A stretch of DNA of 64,000 nucleotides from Natronohydrobacter sp. (GCA_020832555.1 JAFIEM010000007.1:1-64000), one strand, 5' to 3'; positions 9,519 through 19,592 are shown, numbered from the stretch's first letter. A program made the numbers and translations. Notes: a model not told the origin generated them from the sequence alone.

Positions 9519-10289
9519 ATGTCTGCGTCACCCTCTCATTCTTCTGAACTGCCCGCCTTGATGCTGGAGGGCGTGGGCCGCCGATTTGGGGCGCTCCGGG
9601 CGGTCAGTGACGTGACCCTGCGGATCGAACAGGGCGAACGCCGCGCGATTCTGGGACCGAACGGCGCGGGCAAGACCACGCTTTTCAACACGATCTGCGG
9701 CGACTTCCCGCCCACATCGGGCAAGATCACCTTTTTCGGCACCGATATTTCGCAACTCAAGCCGCACCGGCGCGCGCGTCTGGGGATCGGGCGCACCTAT
9801 CAGAGTTCGACGCTGTTCAGCGGTCTGAGCGTGCGGGAAAACCTGTATCTGGCGGTGCGTGCCATGAAACCGGGGCGGTTTTCGCTGCTCAAGGCTGGTC
9901 CGGGCCATGCCGATCTGCGCCGCGTGCAGGATCTGGCGCAGCAGGTGCGTGTGGAACATATCCTTGATACGCGTATCGATGCAATATCACATGGCCAGCG
10001 GCGTCAGGTCGAGATCGGCATGGCGCTGGCAGGCAACCCGCGTCTGCTGATGCTGGATGAACCCGCTGCGGGCCTGTCCGCTGCCGAGCGGCCGCAACTG
10101 GTGGCGCTGATGGCGGAACTGCCCCGCGATCTGACGTTGGTTCTGATCGAGCATGATATGGATGTGGCACTGGCCAATTCCGAGAAAGTGACCGTGATGA
10201 AGGATGGTGAGGTGGTGGTCGAGTCCACATCCGACAAGGTGGCCGATGATCCAATGGTGCAGGCCATCTATCTCGGGGAGGGGCATTGA
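9519..10289 (+). CDS. Liv-type ABC transporter ATP-binding protein (LivG family)
   Basis: Walker A GPNGAGKTTLFN, signature SHGQRRQVEIGMALAGNPRLLMLDEPAAGLS. Confidence 0.93.
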   Translation: MSASPSHSSELPALMLEGVGRRFGALRAVSDVTLRIEQGERRAILGPNGAGKTTLFNTICGDFPPTSGKITFFGTDISQLKPHRRARLGIGRTYQSSTLFSGLSVRENLYLAVRAMKPGRFSLLKAGPGHADLRRVQDLAQQVRVEHILDTRIDAISHGQRRQVEIGMALAGNPRLLMLDEPAAGLSAAERPQLVALMAELPRDLTLVLIEHDMDVALANSEKVTVMKDGEVVVESTSDKVADDPMVQAIYLGEGH

Positions 10290-10996
10290 TGCGCGGTGCT
10301 CTGGAAATTCGCGATATGCATGTGCGCTTCGGCAAGGCCACGATCCTGCAGGGTGTCAGCCTGTCGGTTGGTGAAAAGCCGGTTTCGGTGATCGGGCGCA
10401 ACGGGATGGGCAAGACCACGATGTGTTCGGCGCTGATGGGCATGGTCCCGGCCAGCGGCAGCGCGAAGCTGGACGGCAAGGAATTGCTTGGTCTGGGCAC
10501 TGGCAAGGTCGCGCGGGCGGGGATGGCGATTGTGCCGCAGGGGCGGCGTGTGTTCCCGTCGCTGTCGGTGCATGAACATCTGCTTCTGGTCGCGCAGCGC
10601 GGCAACCCGCCCTGGACCATCGAGCGGGTCTACGACACCTTCCCGCGTCTGGCCGAACGGCGCAGGAATGGCGGCAACCAGCTTTCGGGCGGCGAGCAGC
10701 AGATGCTGGCGATTTCACGCGCACTGTTGATGAATCCGCGTCTGGTGATCATGGATGAACCCTCGGAAGGGCTGGCGCCGGTGATCGTGGACCACTTGAT
10801 CGAAGTGCTGCGCACCATCGCGCAGGAAGGCATGGGGTTGTTGCTGATCGAGCAGAACCTGCGCGTTGCCACATCGGTTGCCGATGAGGTCTCGATCATG
10901 GTGACGGGGCGGATCGCGGCAACGGTCGGGTCTGCGGAACTGGCGCGCGACCGCGAGTTGCAGAACCGGTATCTGGGGGTCAGCCATGGTCATTAG
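10289..10996 (+). CDS. Liv-type ABC transporter ATP-binding protein (LivF family)
   Basis: Walker A GRNGMGKTTMC, LSGGEQQMLAISRALLMNPRLVIMDEPSEGLAPVIV. Confidence 0.93.
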   Translation: MRGALEIRDMHVRFGKATILQGVSLSVGEKPVSVIGRNGMGKTTMCSALMGMVPASGSAKLDGKELLGLGTGKVARAGMAIVPQGRRVFPSLSVHEHLLLVAQRGNPPWTIERVYDTFPRLAERRRNGGNQLSGGEQQMLAISRALLMNPRLVIMDEPSEGLAPVIVDHLIEVLRTIAQEGMGLLLIEQNLRVATSVADEVSIMVTGRIAATVGSAELARDRELQNRYLGVSHGH

Positions 10997-12188
10997 GCGC
11001 GTCTATGTGATCGGCACCTGCGACACGAAAGAGGCCGAACTTTCCTATGCCTGCGAACGTGTCCGAGCCATGGGCGCTGCGCCGGTGCTGGTCGATGTGG
11101 GCACACGCGGGGCGGGTGCCCACGCCGATGTCACAGCGGCCGAGGTCGCGGCTTTCCACCCCGATGGGGCGGGGGCCGTTCTGGGGCTGGAGGACCGGGG
11201 CGCGGCCATCACGACGATGGCGGATGCGCTGACCCGGTGGCTGCTGACACGCGAGGATATCGGGGCGGTTCTTGGCCTTGGCGGGTCGGGCAATACGGCG
11301 CTTGTCACACAGGCCATGCGGGCCTTGCCGGTGGGTGTGCCGAAGCTGATGCTTTCGACCGTGGCCTCGGGGCAAGTGGCGCAATATGTGGGCGCGACGG
11401 ATCTGGCGATGATGCCTTCGGTTACGGATGTGGCCGGGCTGAATGCGATCAGCCGCCGCGTGATCGCGAATGCGGCGCATGCGGCAGCGGGCATGGCGCT
11501 GAACCCGGTGCCAGAGGACAAGGGCGATCTGCCGGGCGTGGGGATCACCATGTTCGGGGTCACGACCACTTGCGTTGATCACATGCGCGCGGCAATCGCC
11601 GGTCAGGCCGAGCCTTTTGTTTTTCATGCTACGGGCACGGGCGGGGCGGCGATGGAAAAGCTTGCCTCATCCGGGTTGCTGGCGGGTCTGCTGGATGTCA
11701 CGGCGACCGAGATTGCCGATCATCTGGTCGGTGGTGTCATGCCCTGTTCCGCCGACCGCTACGGCGTGATTGCCCGGACCGGGCTGCCCTGGGTCGGGTC
11801 CGTGGGCGCGGTCGATATGGTCAATTTCAATGGCCGCGAGACGGTGCCGGAACGGTTCAACGCGCGCAATCTGCTGGTGCATAATCCGCAGATCACCCTC
11901 ATGCGCACCACGCCCGCGGAAAACGTGCAGATCGCCCATTTCCTGACCGAGCGGCTGAACCGCTGCGATGGGCCTGTCACGTTGTTTCTGCCGCTGAACG
12001 GGGTTTCGGCGGTGGATGCGCCGGGCCAGCCCTTTCATGACCCTGCGGCCAATGACGCGCTGTTTGCCACGATCCGTGAAACATTCCGTCCCGGCCCGAA
12101 GCGGCACCTTGTCGAACTTCCGCTGCATATCAACGACCCGGCTTTCGCGCAGGCGATGGCCGCCGAATTTCTCAGGATGCTCTCATGA
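10986..12188 (+). CDS. Tm-1-like ATP-binding domain protein (UPF0261 family)
   Basis: [27 protein letters not shown]...[35 protein letters not shown]...[11 protein letters not shown] matches the UPF0261 pattern. Confidence 0.88.
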   Translation: MVIRRVYVIGTCDTKEAELSYACERVRAMGAAPVLVDVGTRGAGAHADVTAAEVAAFHPDGAGAVLGLEDRGAAITTMADALTRWLLTREDIGAVLGLGGSGNTALVTQAMRALPVGVPKLMLSTVASGQVAQYVGATDLAMMPSVTDVAGLNAISRRVIANAAHAAAGMALNPVPEDKGDLPGVGITMFGVTTTCVDHMRAAIAGQAEPFVFHATGTGGAAMEKLASSGLLAGLLDVTATEIADHLVGGVMPCSADRYGVIARTGLPWVGSVGAVDMVNFNGRETVPERFNARNLLVHNPQITLMRTTPAENVQIAHFLTERLNRCDGPVTLFLPLNGVSAVDAPGQPFHDPAANDALFATIRETFRPGPKRHLVELPLHINDPAFAQAMAAEFLRMLS

Positions 12189-13030
12189 CCCAGATCCGGA
12201 ATCCCCATCGCGACCGTACTACACTGATGCGCCGTTTTCAGGACATGGCCGCAAAGCGCATTCCGATCATCGGCGGCGGGGCCGGGACCGGGCTATCCGC
12301 CAAGAGCGAGGAACATGGCGGCATTGATCTGATCGTGATCTATAATTCCGGGCGTTACCGGATGGCGGGGCGCGGATCTCTGGCCGGACTTCTGGCCTAT
12401 GGCAATGCGAATGAGATCGTCGTCGACATGGCGCGCGAGGTCTTGCCTGTGGTGCGCAACACGCCGGTTCTGGCCGGGGTGAACGGAACCGATCCTTTCG
12501 TGATGATGGACCAGCATCTGGACCGGCTGAAGGCGATGGGGATTGCCGGGGTGCAGAATTTCCCGACGGTGGGGCTGATCGACGGGGTGTTCCGGCAGAA
12601 TCTGGAAGAGACCGGCATGAGCTATGCGCTGGAGGTCGAGATGATCCGCATGGCGCATGAGCGCGACTTGCTGACCACGCCCTATGTCTTTTCCGCATCC
12701 GAAGCAGTGGCAATGGCCGAGGCCGGAGCAGATATTCTGGTGATGCATATGGGCCTGACTTCTGGCGGGACCATTGGTGCCGAAACGGTCCGGTCGCTGG
12801 ATGATTGTGTGAAGGATATTGATGCCTGGGGTGAAGCGGCCTTGGAGGTGCGCCCTGACATCCTGATCATCTGTCACGGTGGGCCTATCGCCACGCCCGA
12901 AGATGCGTCCTATGTTCTGCGCAGCTCGCGGCATTGCCACGGATTCTACGGGGCCAGTTCGATGGAACGCCTGCCCACCGAAATCGCGCTCAGCGAAACC
13001 ACCCGCGCCTTCAAGGCGCTGACCTTCTGA
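12185..13030 (+). CDS. PEP_hydrolase/Tm-1 C-domain-like TIM-barrel protein
   Basis: ATGA overlap with the UPF0261 gene; [54 protein letters not shown]...[13 protein letters not shown]...[11 protein letters not shown]. Confidence 0.9.
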   Translation: MTQIRNPHRDRTTLMRRFQDMAAKRIPIIGGGAGTGLSAKSEEHGGIDLIVIYNSGRYRMAGRGSLAGLLAYGNANEIVVDMAREVLPVVRNTPVLAGVNGTDPFVMMDQHLDRLKAMGIAGVQNFPTVGLIDGVFRQNLEETGMSYALEVEMIRMAHERDLLTTPYVFSASEAVAMAEAGADILVMHMGLTSGGTIGAETVRSLDDCVKDIDAWGEAALEVRPDILIICHGGPIATPEDASYVLRSSRHCHGFYGASSMERLPTEIALSETTRAFKALTF

Positions 13031-13040
13031 GGAGGCTCTC

Positions 13041-13955
13041 ATGGCGGAAGCATTGGCGACAACCATCATCGCGGCCCCTGTGGAGCAAGTCTGGAAGGTG
13101 CTGCGCGATTTCAACGCGATGCCGGTCTGGAATCCCGCTGTGACCGACAGCAAGATCGAAGACGGGCGCGATGCGGATAGTGTGGGCTGCATCCGCGCCT
13201 TTCATCTGGCGGATGGAACCTTTGTACGCGAACGCCTGCTGGAACTGGACGACAGCCGCTATGTGCTGCGCTACAATTTCGAGACCCCGGCCTTTCCGGT
13301 GCGGAACTATCTTGCCACGCTGGAACTGATCCCGGTGACAAACGGGAATACGACCTTTGTGCGCTGGCATGCCCGTTTCGACGAAGAACCACAGGATGCC
13401 GGGAAATATGCCGCGCTGATCTCGACCGGGGTTTTCGCAAATGGATTGCGCGCGCTGGCCGATTATGTCGTGACGCAACCGGCGCCATCGGTTGCGGATG
13501 CGCGTTGGCAGGGATTGCGGCCTGCCAAGGTGTTCACCTCAAGCGTGATCCGTGCGCCGCTTGCCGAGGTCTGGGCGAAAATGCGCGATTTTGCGGGCAT
13601 GATGCATTGGCATGCGGATATCCCCTCGATGGAAATGATCGGGGGCGTCCGGTCCGACAAGGTGTCGGGCGTGCGGGATTTCATCTTTGGCGAAGGGCAG
13701 TTGCATGAGCAATTGACCTGGCTTTCGGATCAGGACCATGCCTTTCGCTACCGGATTCTGAAAAGTCCGATGCCCTGGCTGAATTATCATGCGGGGGCAC
13801 GGCTTTACCCTTTGACTGACCGCTATCAGACCTTTGCGGTCTGGACAGCCGACTGGACCGCTGCGCCCGAGGATGATCTGGACCTGATCCCGAACGTTCA
13901 TGAAAACGTTTTTCAGAAAGCGTTCGATACGCTTGATGCGCAATTGCGACGGTAG
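13041..13955 (+). CDS. Tandem SRPBCC (START-like) domain protein
   Basis: Two repeats: TTIIAAPVEQVWKVLRDFNAMPVWNPAVTDS and SSVIRAPLAEVWAKMRDFAGMMHWHADIPSM. Confidence 0.85.
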   Translation: MAEALATTIIAAPVEQVWKVLRDFNAMPVWNPAVTDSKIEDGRDADSVGCIRAFHLADGTFVRERLLELDDSRYVLRYNFETPAFPVRNYLATLELIPVTNGNTTFVRWHARFDEEPQDAGKYAALISTGVFANGLRALADYVVTQPAPSVADARWQGLRPAKVFTSSVIRAPLAEVWAKMRDFAGMMHWHADIPSMEMIGGVRSDKVSGVRDFIFGEGQLHEQLTWLSDQDHAFRYRILKSPMPWLNYHAGARLYPLTDRYQTFAVWTADWTAAPEDDLDLIPNVHENVFQKAFDTLDAQLRR

Positions 13956-13973
13956 ATGCCCGGTCCTGCGGTT

Positions 13974-14486
13974 TCACATCCGTCCCAGGCGGTTCTCATC
14001 ATCCACGACGTCAAGTGCGCAACCCGCGCCGGTCCAGCGCCAGAGAACGATGTTCAGATTATCTGGGGATGCGCCCTTGGCAAAGCTGCGTATGAGCAGG
14101 CCCGCAAAACCTGCGTTGACGAGCGCGCGGGCAAAATCTTGCGTTGGAACGAGTTGTCCGCCAAGCATTTTCGCGCGCCAGCCGGGATCAGCCAAGGTTT
14201 CAGACGACAGCTTGTGCCGGTCAAGCTCTGTCGTGGTGCGGGTGTCGAAAATCGGCCCGATATCCGCCTTGTAGGACACCAGAACAGTGGGTTGCAGGCT
14301 GCCGACCTGATTTGCTTCGCGCAAGGCCGTGGCGGGATCAAGTGCGGTATAGAGCGCGGGCATTCCCTTGGGGTTGAACCGCCCGCCATGGAGTTGCGCA
14401 CCGCGACCGGATAAAGGGTCGCGCGCATAGACAGGGTTCAGGGCGCGGTAGAGCGGCCCTGCATACCGCCCGTCGGAAAGGGGCAT
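13974..14486 (-). CDS. RES-domain toxin of a type II toxin-antitoxin system (NAD+-targeting RES/MbcT-like family)
   Basis: YRALNPVYARDPLSGRGAQLHGGRFNPKGMPALYTALDPATALREA; adjacent upstream antitoxin. Confidence 0.88.
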   Translation of the reverse strand: MPLSDGRYAGPLYRALNPVYARDPLSGRGAQLHGGRFNPKGMPALYTALDPATALREANQVGSLQPTVLVSYKADIGPIFDTRTTTELDRHKLSSETLADPGWRAKMLGGQLVPTQDFARALVNAGFAGLLIRSFAKGASPDNLNIVLWRWTGAGCALDVVDDENRLGRM

Positions 14487-14836
14487 CAGACGAAAACGCC
14501 TGCATCAACGGCGTCGATATATTCCAGCACCTGCTGCGCCTTGCCTTCTTGCACGAGTTGCATCGCCGTGCGCCCATCAAAGCCGGGCAGGGGTTCGGAT
14601 CTGTACCAGGCATAGGCCATGAGTTCCGAGCCAAAGCGCGGTTCGACCTTGTTGAGGATTTCCACCAGTTCACGCAGGCGGCGTTGGGTCTTGTCTGATC
14701 CGATACGGGCGCGACGTTGCAAGGCATCCTTGCCAAGCCCTACGGTCATGGCGATTTCTTCTGCGGATGTGCGCAGGGTCGCGGCGATCTTTCGCGGTTC
14801 GAATTGCCCCGCTTCGGCAAAATTCGCGATGGGCAT
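14486..14836 (-). CDS. Antitoxin, Xre/MbcA/ParS toxin-binding domain (DUF2384-like)
   Basis: RRLRELVEILNKVEPRFGSELMAYAWYRSEPLPGFDGRTAMQLVQEGKAQQVLEYIDAVDAGVFV; overlaps the toxin gene. Confidence 0.88.
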   Translation of the reverse strand: MPIANFAEAGQFEPRKIAATLRTSAEEIAMTVGLGKDALQRRARIGSDKTQRRLRELVEILNKVEPRFGSELMAYAWYRSEPLPGFDGRTAMQLVQEGKAQQVLEYIDAVDAGVFV

Positions 14837-14913
14837 AGCGCATCTCCAATCGGTTATTATGTCGCTATATAGTGTAAAAATAGCTGACAAACAAGAACCA
14901 GAGATGCTGCGGC

Positions 14914-15210
14914 TTACTTGTTCCCGTCGATCCATTTTGACATCAACGCCTTGTCGCGAAAGCACTCATCCGGCACTGCGCGGCGTTTGATACGGGCAAG
15001 ACGTTCGGCAAAGGCAACCTGTTTCGACGAGGGCAGTGCGTCCAGTGTGGCGGCCGGTTTCAGCCGGGCCTGTGCATCGATCCAGGCGCTGAGCGCCCGA
15101 CGGTCCTGCTGCACGTCCCAAGGCAAAAGCGTCTGGTTGCGCAGCGCCAGCGCTCGCGCATAGGCAACTTGTCGGGGCGTGGCAGGCAGGGCGAATGTGG
15201 TTTCTTCCAT
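14914..15210 (-). CDS. Small protein of two tandem ~40-aa modules
   Basis: TPRQVAYARALALRNQTLLPWDVQQDRRALSAWIDAQ and SSKQVAFAERLARIKRRAVPDECFRDKALMSKWIDGN are internal repeats; Met start with purine-rich RBS. Confidence 0.6.
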   Translation of the reverse strand: MEETTFALPATPRQVAYARALALRNQTLLPWDVQQDRRALSAWIDAQARLKPAATLDALPSSKQVAFAERLARIKRRAVPDECFRDKALMSKWIDGNK

Positions 15211-15246
15211 GGGGGTTCTCCCTTTCCGGCATATGTTCGAGATATA

Positions 15247-15261
15247 GAACATAAAGGGAAC
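15247..15261 (-). promoter_or_regulatory. Candidate LexA/SOS box (GTTC-N7-GTTC) upstream of the small tandem-module gene
   Basis: Plus strand GAACATAAAGGGAAC is exactly GAAC-N7-GAAC, about 37-51 bp upstream of the start codon at 15210. Confidence 0.4.
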
Positions 15262-15984
15262 AAAATCAAGTTTCCTGTCCTGTGGGGCTTTGATGGATGA
15301 CGCCAATCGTCAACTGCCGAAACCTGAACACCTAATTCGGGGTCTTGGAGCAGGGAAGAGAATTGCCAGTCTGGCTCTGGTCGGTCATTGATGTATTTGA
15401 ACGGATGCGCGATGCCTTTTGGTTTGCCCGGCGCGACCGAGAACCACAAAAGTCGACGCTGCGCGGAAGCTCAGGATTATCAACACATCGTTGAAATAGT
15501 CTGCCAAACTCAGCGAATTTATTGAAAGTGGATTTTGTGTCAAGCTTCCTTCCGGAGCCACTCTGGCCATTGGCCGGTGCTGCAGGAGGAATCATGAGCC
15601 ACAGCAACAAGAACCTGAATTTGCGCGCGGACAGGGAAGGGACGCCCGGAAAGTTGCCCGCGTCCAAGATCGCCCCGCGTGCTCTGTCGGGCAGATTGGT
15701 GCTTCTGATCCTGTCCTAGATCACAGGAAGTCTGAGCGGATATGCGCAATTCCGCGCATCCCGGCTTGCTGCGGAAGCAAGCCCGCGCGCGGTGAAAAAC
15801 CGGACTGTCGTGCGTGATCAGCGGCGACCAACACATGTACCGGGCCATTCAAGCAGTCGAAATGGTGCTGATGCGACCCAATACTCGTGCCCCGCGCGAG
15901 AATCTGGCGCGGCTTCGCGTCGTTTGAGGGAGGAGGAGGCACGCGGGGAAGTGTCGCCTCATTGCAAACAACGGAGGAAACGCA

Positions 15985-17574
15985 ATGCGGACAGAGGGAA
16001 TGCCTTACCGGCTTGTCTCGCGCGGGGATTTCAGTGCTTTCTGGGCATTGTTCACCGACAACCTGATCAATCTGATGGTGCTGGCAGGTATCTGCCAGTT
16101 CGTCTTTCAGATGCCCGCCGAGATCGTCTATGGCCGGATCGTGCCGGGTGCGGCTGTGGCCATTATCGCGGGGATTGCGGTCTATGTCGCTTTGGCCCGC
16201 CATGTCGCCAACAAGACTGGGCGCAACGTCACCGCCCTGCCCTATGGTATTTCGACACCTGTGATGTTCGTCTACCTGTTCGGCGTGATTGGCCCGATCT
16301 ACTGGGCCACGAATGATGCCGTTCTGGCATGGCAAGTCGGTATCGGCGCGGGCTTCATGGGCGGGATCGTCGCGGCGTTTGGCGCGGTTATCGGGCCATT
16401 CCTGAAGCGCGTCACACCCCGCGCTGGTATGCTGGGAACACTTTGCGGGATCGCGCTGGTCTTTATCGGCACGGTGCCACTGGCCACGATCTTCGAGAAC
16501 CCTTTCATCGGATTTGCGTCCCTCATCATCATCCTCTGGGGTCTGGTGGGTCGGTTCCGGTTGCCGGGCAATGTTCCGGCTGGCCTATTGGCGCTGGTCG
16601 TCGGCACGGTGGTCGCTCTGATCACCGGGCAGGCAACAATCTCGGCTGAAGGTGTGGGTTTCTACCCGCCGATGCCCTATTTCGGCGATCTTGTCGCGGG
16701 TATCCAGCATCTGTTTGCCAATCCGGAATTGTTCCTCGTGCTGGTTCCGGTCCAGATCTACAATTTCATCGAGACCATGAACAATGTCGAATCCGCCGAG
16801 GCCGCTGGCGACAGCTATCCTGTTGCGGTTTGTCAGCTTACGGATGGCGCGGGTACGATGATCGGCGCGCTGTTCGGCTCGCCCTTTCCGACCACAGCCT
16901 ATATCGGTCATCCCGCCTATAAGCGGATCGGGGCGCATGCGGGCTATATCATCGGGGTGGCAGTGGTCATACCGCTTGGTGCATTCCTGGGATTGCTGGC
17001 CTTTCTCAACAACCTGATTCCTGTCGCAGCGGCTGCACCGGTTCTGGTTTTCGTCGCACTCAGCCTGATCACCAACACCGCGCATTCGGTCAAGAACGAA
17101 CACATGGCCGCGATCACCATCGCCATGATGCCGCATGTCTCGGGGTTTCTGCTGATCCAGTGGGGCGCGTTGGCGGGGGCACTTGCCGCGACCGGTGCAA
17201 CCGGGATGCTGGCGCTTGGCGATCCGGCCCTGACGGCAGCCTTGTCGATGGAGGGCGTGCCCTTTGTCGGACACCTGGCCCTGTCGCAGGGTGCAATTCT
17301 GACCGGTCTGATCTGGGGGGCGATCGTGGCGAGTGTGATCGACGGGCGCTTTACGAATGCGGGTGGCTTTGCCACCGCGGCCGCCGCGATGTCATTGGTC
17401 GGGATCATCCATGCGCCGGGACTTCATTGGCCCGAGATCAACGGGATCACTGCCGGATACATGATCACTGCCGCGTTTCTGCTCATCTATCCGCGTGTGA
17501 ACAGCCGCAGTTGCGAACGCGCCGACGATCCGCATTCGGAGGCGACACCCGAACAGATCAAACCGGCAGAATAG
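15985..17574 (+). CDS. NCS2-like (xanthine/uracil-type) permease
   Basis: Multi-TM protein; NLINLMVLAGICQFVFQMP, NVTALPYGISTPVMFVYLFGV, FIETMNNVESAEAAGDSYPVAVCQLTDGAGTMIGALFGSPFPTTAYIGHPAYK. Confidence 0.78.
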   Translation: MRTEGMPYRLVSRGDFSAFWALFTDNLINLMVLAGICQFVFQMPAEIVYGRIVPGAAVAIIAGIAVYVALARHVANKTGRNVTALPYGISTPVMFVYLFGVIGPIYWATNDAVLAWQVGIGAGFMGGIVAAFGAVIGPFLKRVTPRAGMLGTLCGIALVFIGTVPLATIFENPFIGFASLIIILWGLVGRFRLPGNVPAGLLALVVGTVVALITGQATISAEGVGFYPPMPYFGDLVAGIQHLFANPELFLVLVPVQIYNFIETMNNVESAEAAGDSYPVAVCQLTDGAGTMIGALFGSPFPTTAYIGHPAYKRIGAHAGYIIGVAVVIPLGAFLGLLAFLNNLIPVAAAAPVLVFVALSLITNTAHSVKNEHMAAITIAMMPHVSGFLLIQWGALAGALAATGATGMLALGDPALTAALSMEGVPFVGHLALSQGAILTGLIWGAIVASVIDGRFTNAGGFATAAAAMSLVGIIHAPGLHWPEINGITAGYMITAAFLLIYPRVNSRSCERADDPHSEATPEQIKPAE

Positions 17575-17682
17575 GTTGGAAAACTCTGCCAGTGGGCGCG
17601 GTTGCGCCCTCTGGCTTGATGCTCCTGCTACTGGCTGGAACTGAGGGCACTGACAGACCACAGCACGATGTGAGGTGTGTGT

Positions 17683-18354
17683 TCACGCCTGTTGTGCGCT
17701 GAGCGGCGACGCATTGTAACTCGCCATCAGGTCATTGAATTTACCGCCCTGCACCGCAACATGATCGCGCAAAGCCGCTGCCGTTTCATCCGCGCTGCCG
17801 TTTTCGAGGGCTTCAAGGATCACCCGATGCTCTGCAAGCGACTGTTCCAGTCGTCCGCGCACCCGCAATTGCAACCTGCGGAAAGGTTTCAGCCGGGCAT
17901 GAAGCCGACTTGCCTGATCCGCAAGAAAGCTGTTGCCTGATGCGCGATAGAGCAGGTGATGAAACCGCTCGTTTTCGTGGTAATAGCAGTCATGATCATT
18001 TGCACGGACGGCCTCTTCGCAGGCCAGAACTGTCTCATGCAGTCGTACCAGATCCTCGCTGGTGACGCGCCGCGCCGCCAGGCGACCACAAAAGGCTTCG
18101 AGCTCCGCCATGACCTCGAACATCTCGACCATCTGGGTCAGGCTCGGGTGACGCACAAAGGCCCCGCGATGCGGCAGCAACTCGATCAGACCTGACGCTG
18201 CCAGCGCCTGAAAGGCTTCTCGCAACGGGGTGCGGGAACAGCCGAAACGTTCTGACAGGGCCGTTTCATCCAGCCGTTCGCCATTCGCCAGCGCGCCGGT
18301 GACAATCATCTGTTCCAGGGATTCACGAATGAAATCTGCGCGGCGCAAGGTCAT
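17683..18354 (-). CDS. GntR-family regulator, FCD subfamily, probable malonate-operon regulator
   Basis: ESLEQMIVTGALANGERLDETALSERFGCSRTPLREAFQALAASGLIELLPHRGAFV; divergent from the TRAP/malonate operon. Confidence 0.88.
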   Translation of the reverse strand: MTLRRADFIRESLEQMIVTGALANGERLDETALSERFGCSRTPLREAFQALAASGLIELLPHRGAFVRHPSLTQMVEMFEVMAELEAFCGRLAARRVTSEDLVRLHETVLACEEAVRANDHDCYYHENERFHHLLYRASGNSFLADQASRLHARLKPFRRLQLRVRGRLEQSLAEHRVILEALENGSADETAAALRDHVAVQGGKFNDLMASYNASPLSAQQA

Positions 18355-18419
18355 GACATCGGTCCTGATGGAATGGCAAATCGACGCTAGGCCATAGGTT
18401 TGTATTTTGCAACGCAATA

Positions 18420-18431
18420 ATTGTATACAAT
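18420..18431. promoter_or_regulatory. Candidate GntR(FCD) operator
   Basis: Perfect 12-bp palindrome ATTGTATACAAT in the divergent intergenic region; contains the TTGTATACAA core typical of FCD-GntR operators. Confidence 0.6.
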
Positions 18432-18537
18432 ATGGTTGACTTCGGATGCAACATGCCGTTTCATTCCCTTCGTCATTGTTGAGGAGCAATGCACTTTCAG
18501 GGCTGACTGGCCCGGATCATATGTCAGGGAGGACATC

Positions 18538-19521
18538 ATGAAGATTTTCGCATTTGCAGCGGCCTCGGTGGTCGCGCTTGGAACGGCGCTTTCGGCACAG
18601 GCTCAACAGCTTCGCCTATCCCATCAATGGTCAACCGCAGATATTCGCCACAAGGTCGCGGAAATGATCGCAGAAGAGGTCGAGGCGGCCGATGTCGGGC
18701 TGTCCATCCGGATTTTCCCATCGGCATCGCTGTTTTCAGCCACCGAGCAGTATCAGCCGGTCAGCCGTGGCCAGTTGGACATGACAGTGTATCCGCTGTC
18801 CTATGCGGGCGGATTGCGGCCTGAATTCAATCTGACGCTGATGCCAGGCATCGTGCGCAACCATGACCACGGCGCGCGACTGAACGATTCGGAATTCATG
18901 CAACGGCTTGAAGCCCTGATGGCCGAAGATGACATCAAGGTTCTTGTCCACGGCTATCTCGCGGGTGGCTTCGCGTCGAAGGGCGAATGCATCACCCGCC
19001 CCGAGCATATGGAGGGCCGGACCGTGCGCGCCGCCGGACGCGGTTTCGAACAGATGCTTGCCGCAGCGGGGGCGTCGATTTCGTCCATGGCATCTTCTGA
19101 AATCTATAACGGGATGCAGACCGGCGTTCTGGACGCTGTGAACACCTCTTCCTCCTCTTTCGTGTCCTTCAGGCTCTATGAGCAGGTGGATTGCTATACT
19201 CCGGCTGGCGATATTGCCCTGTGGTTTATGTATCAGCCGCTGCTGATGAACAAATCCACCTTCGAGCGCCTGACGGAAGAACAGCAGGAGGTGTTGCTGG
19301 CAGCTTCCGCCCGCGCGGAGGAATGGTATCTTGAACAGGCCAAGATCGATGATGAACGCTCGGTCGAGGTGTTCCGCAACAATGACGTGCAGATCGCCGA
19401 GATGACCGCCGAAGATTTCGAAGCCTGGCGCTCGCTCGCGCTGGAGTCGGCCTATCAGGATTTCCTCAGCCAGGTTCCGAATGGCCAGGAACTGCTGGAT
19501 CTCGCCTTTTCGGTGGAATGA
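18538..19521 (+). CDS. TRAP transporter substrate-binding protein (DctP family), probable malonate
   Basis: Signal peptide, LRLSHQWSTADIRHKVAEMIAEEVEAA...GFASKGECITRPEHMEGRTVRAAG...EIYNGMQTGVLDAVNTSSSSF; followed by DctQ/DctM. Confidence 0.88.
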   Translation: MKIFAFAAASVVALGTALSAQAQQLRLSHQWSTADIRHKVAEMIAEEVEAADVGLSIRIFPSASLFSATEQYQPVSRGQLDMTVYPLSYAGGLRPEFNLTLMPGIVRNHDHGARLNDSEFMQRLEALMAEDDIKVLVHGYLAGGFASKGECITRPEHMEGRTVRAAGRGFEQMLAAAGASISSMASSEIYNGMQTGVLDAVNTSSSSFVSFRLYEQVDCYTPAGDIALWFMYQPLLMNKSTFERLTEEQQEVLLAASARAEEWYLEQAKIDDERSVEVFRNNDVQIAEMTAEDFEAWRSLALESAYQDFLSQVPNGQELLDLAFSVE

Positions 19522-19531
19522 CCCATCCGCC

Positions 19532-19557
19532 TCGGGCGCAGCAAAGTCTGCGCCCGA
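19532..19557. promoter_or_regulatory. Stem-loop between dctP- and dctQ-like genes
   Basis: TCGGGCGCAG-CAAAGT-CTGCGCCCGA, perfect 10-bp stem, no clear T tract. Confidence 0.7.
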
Positions 19558-19592
19558 TCCAAACCTTCCATTGAAATCCAGGAGCCGGCACC

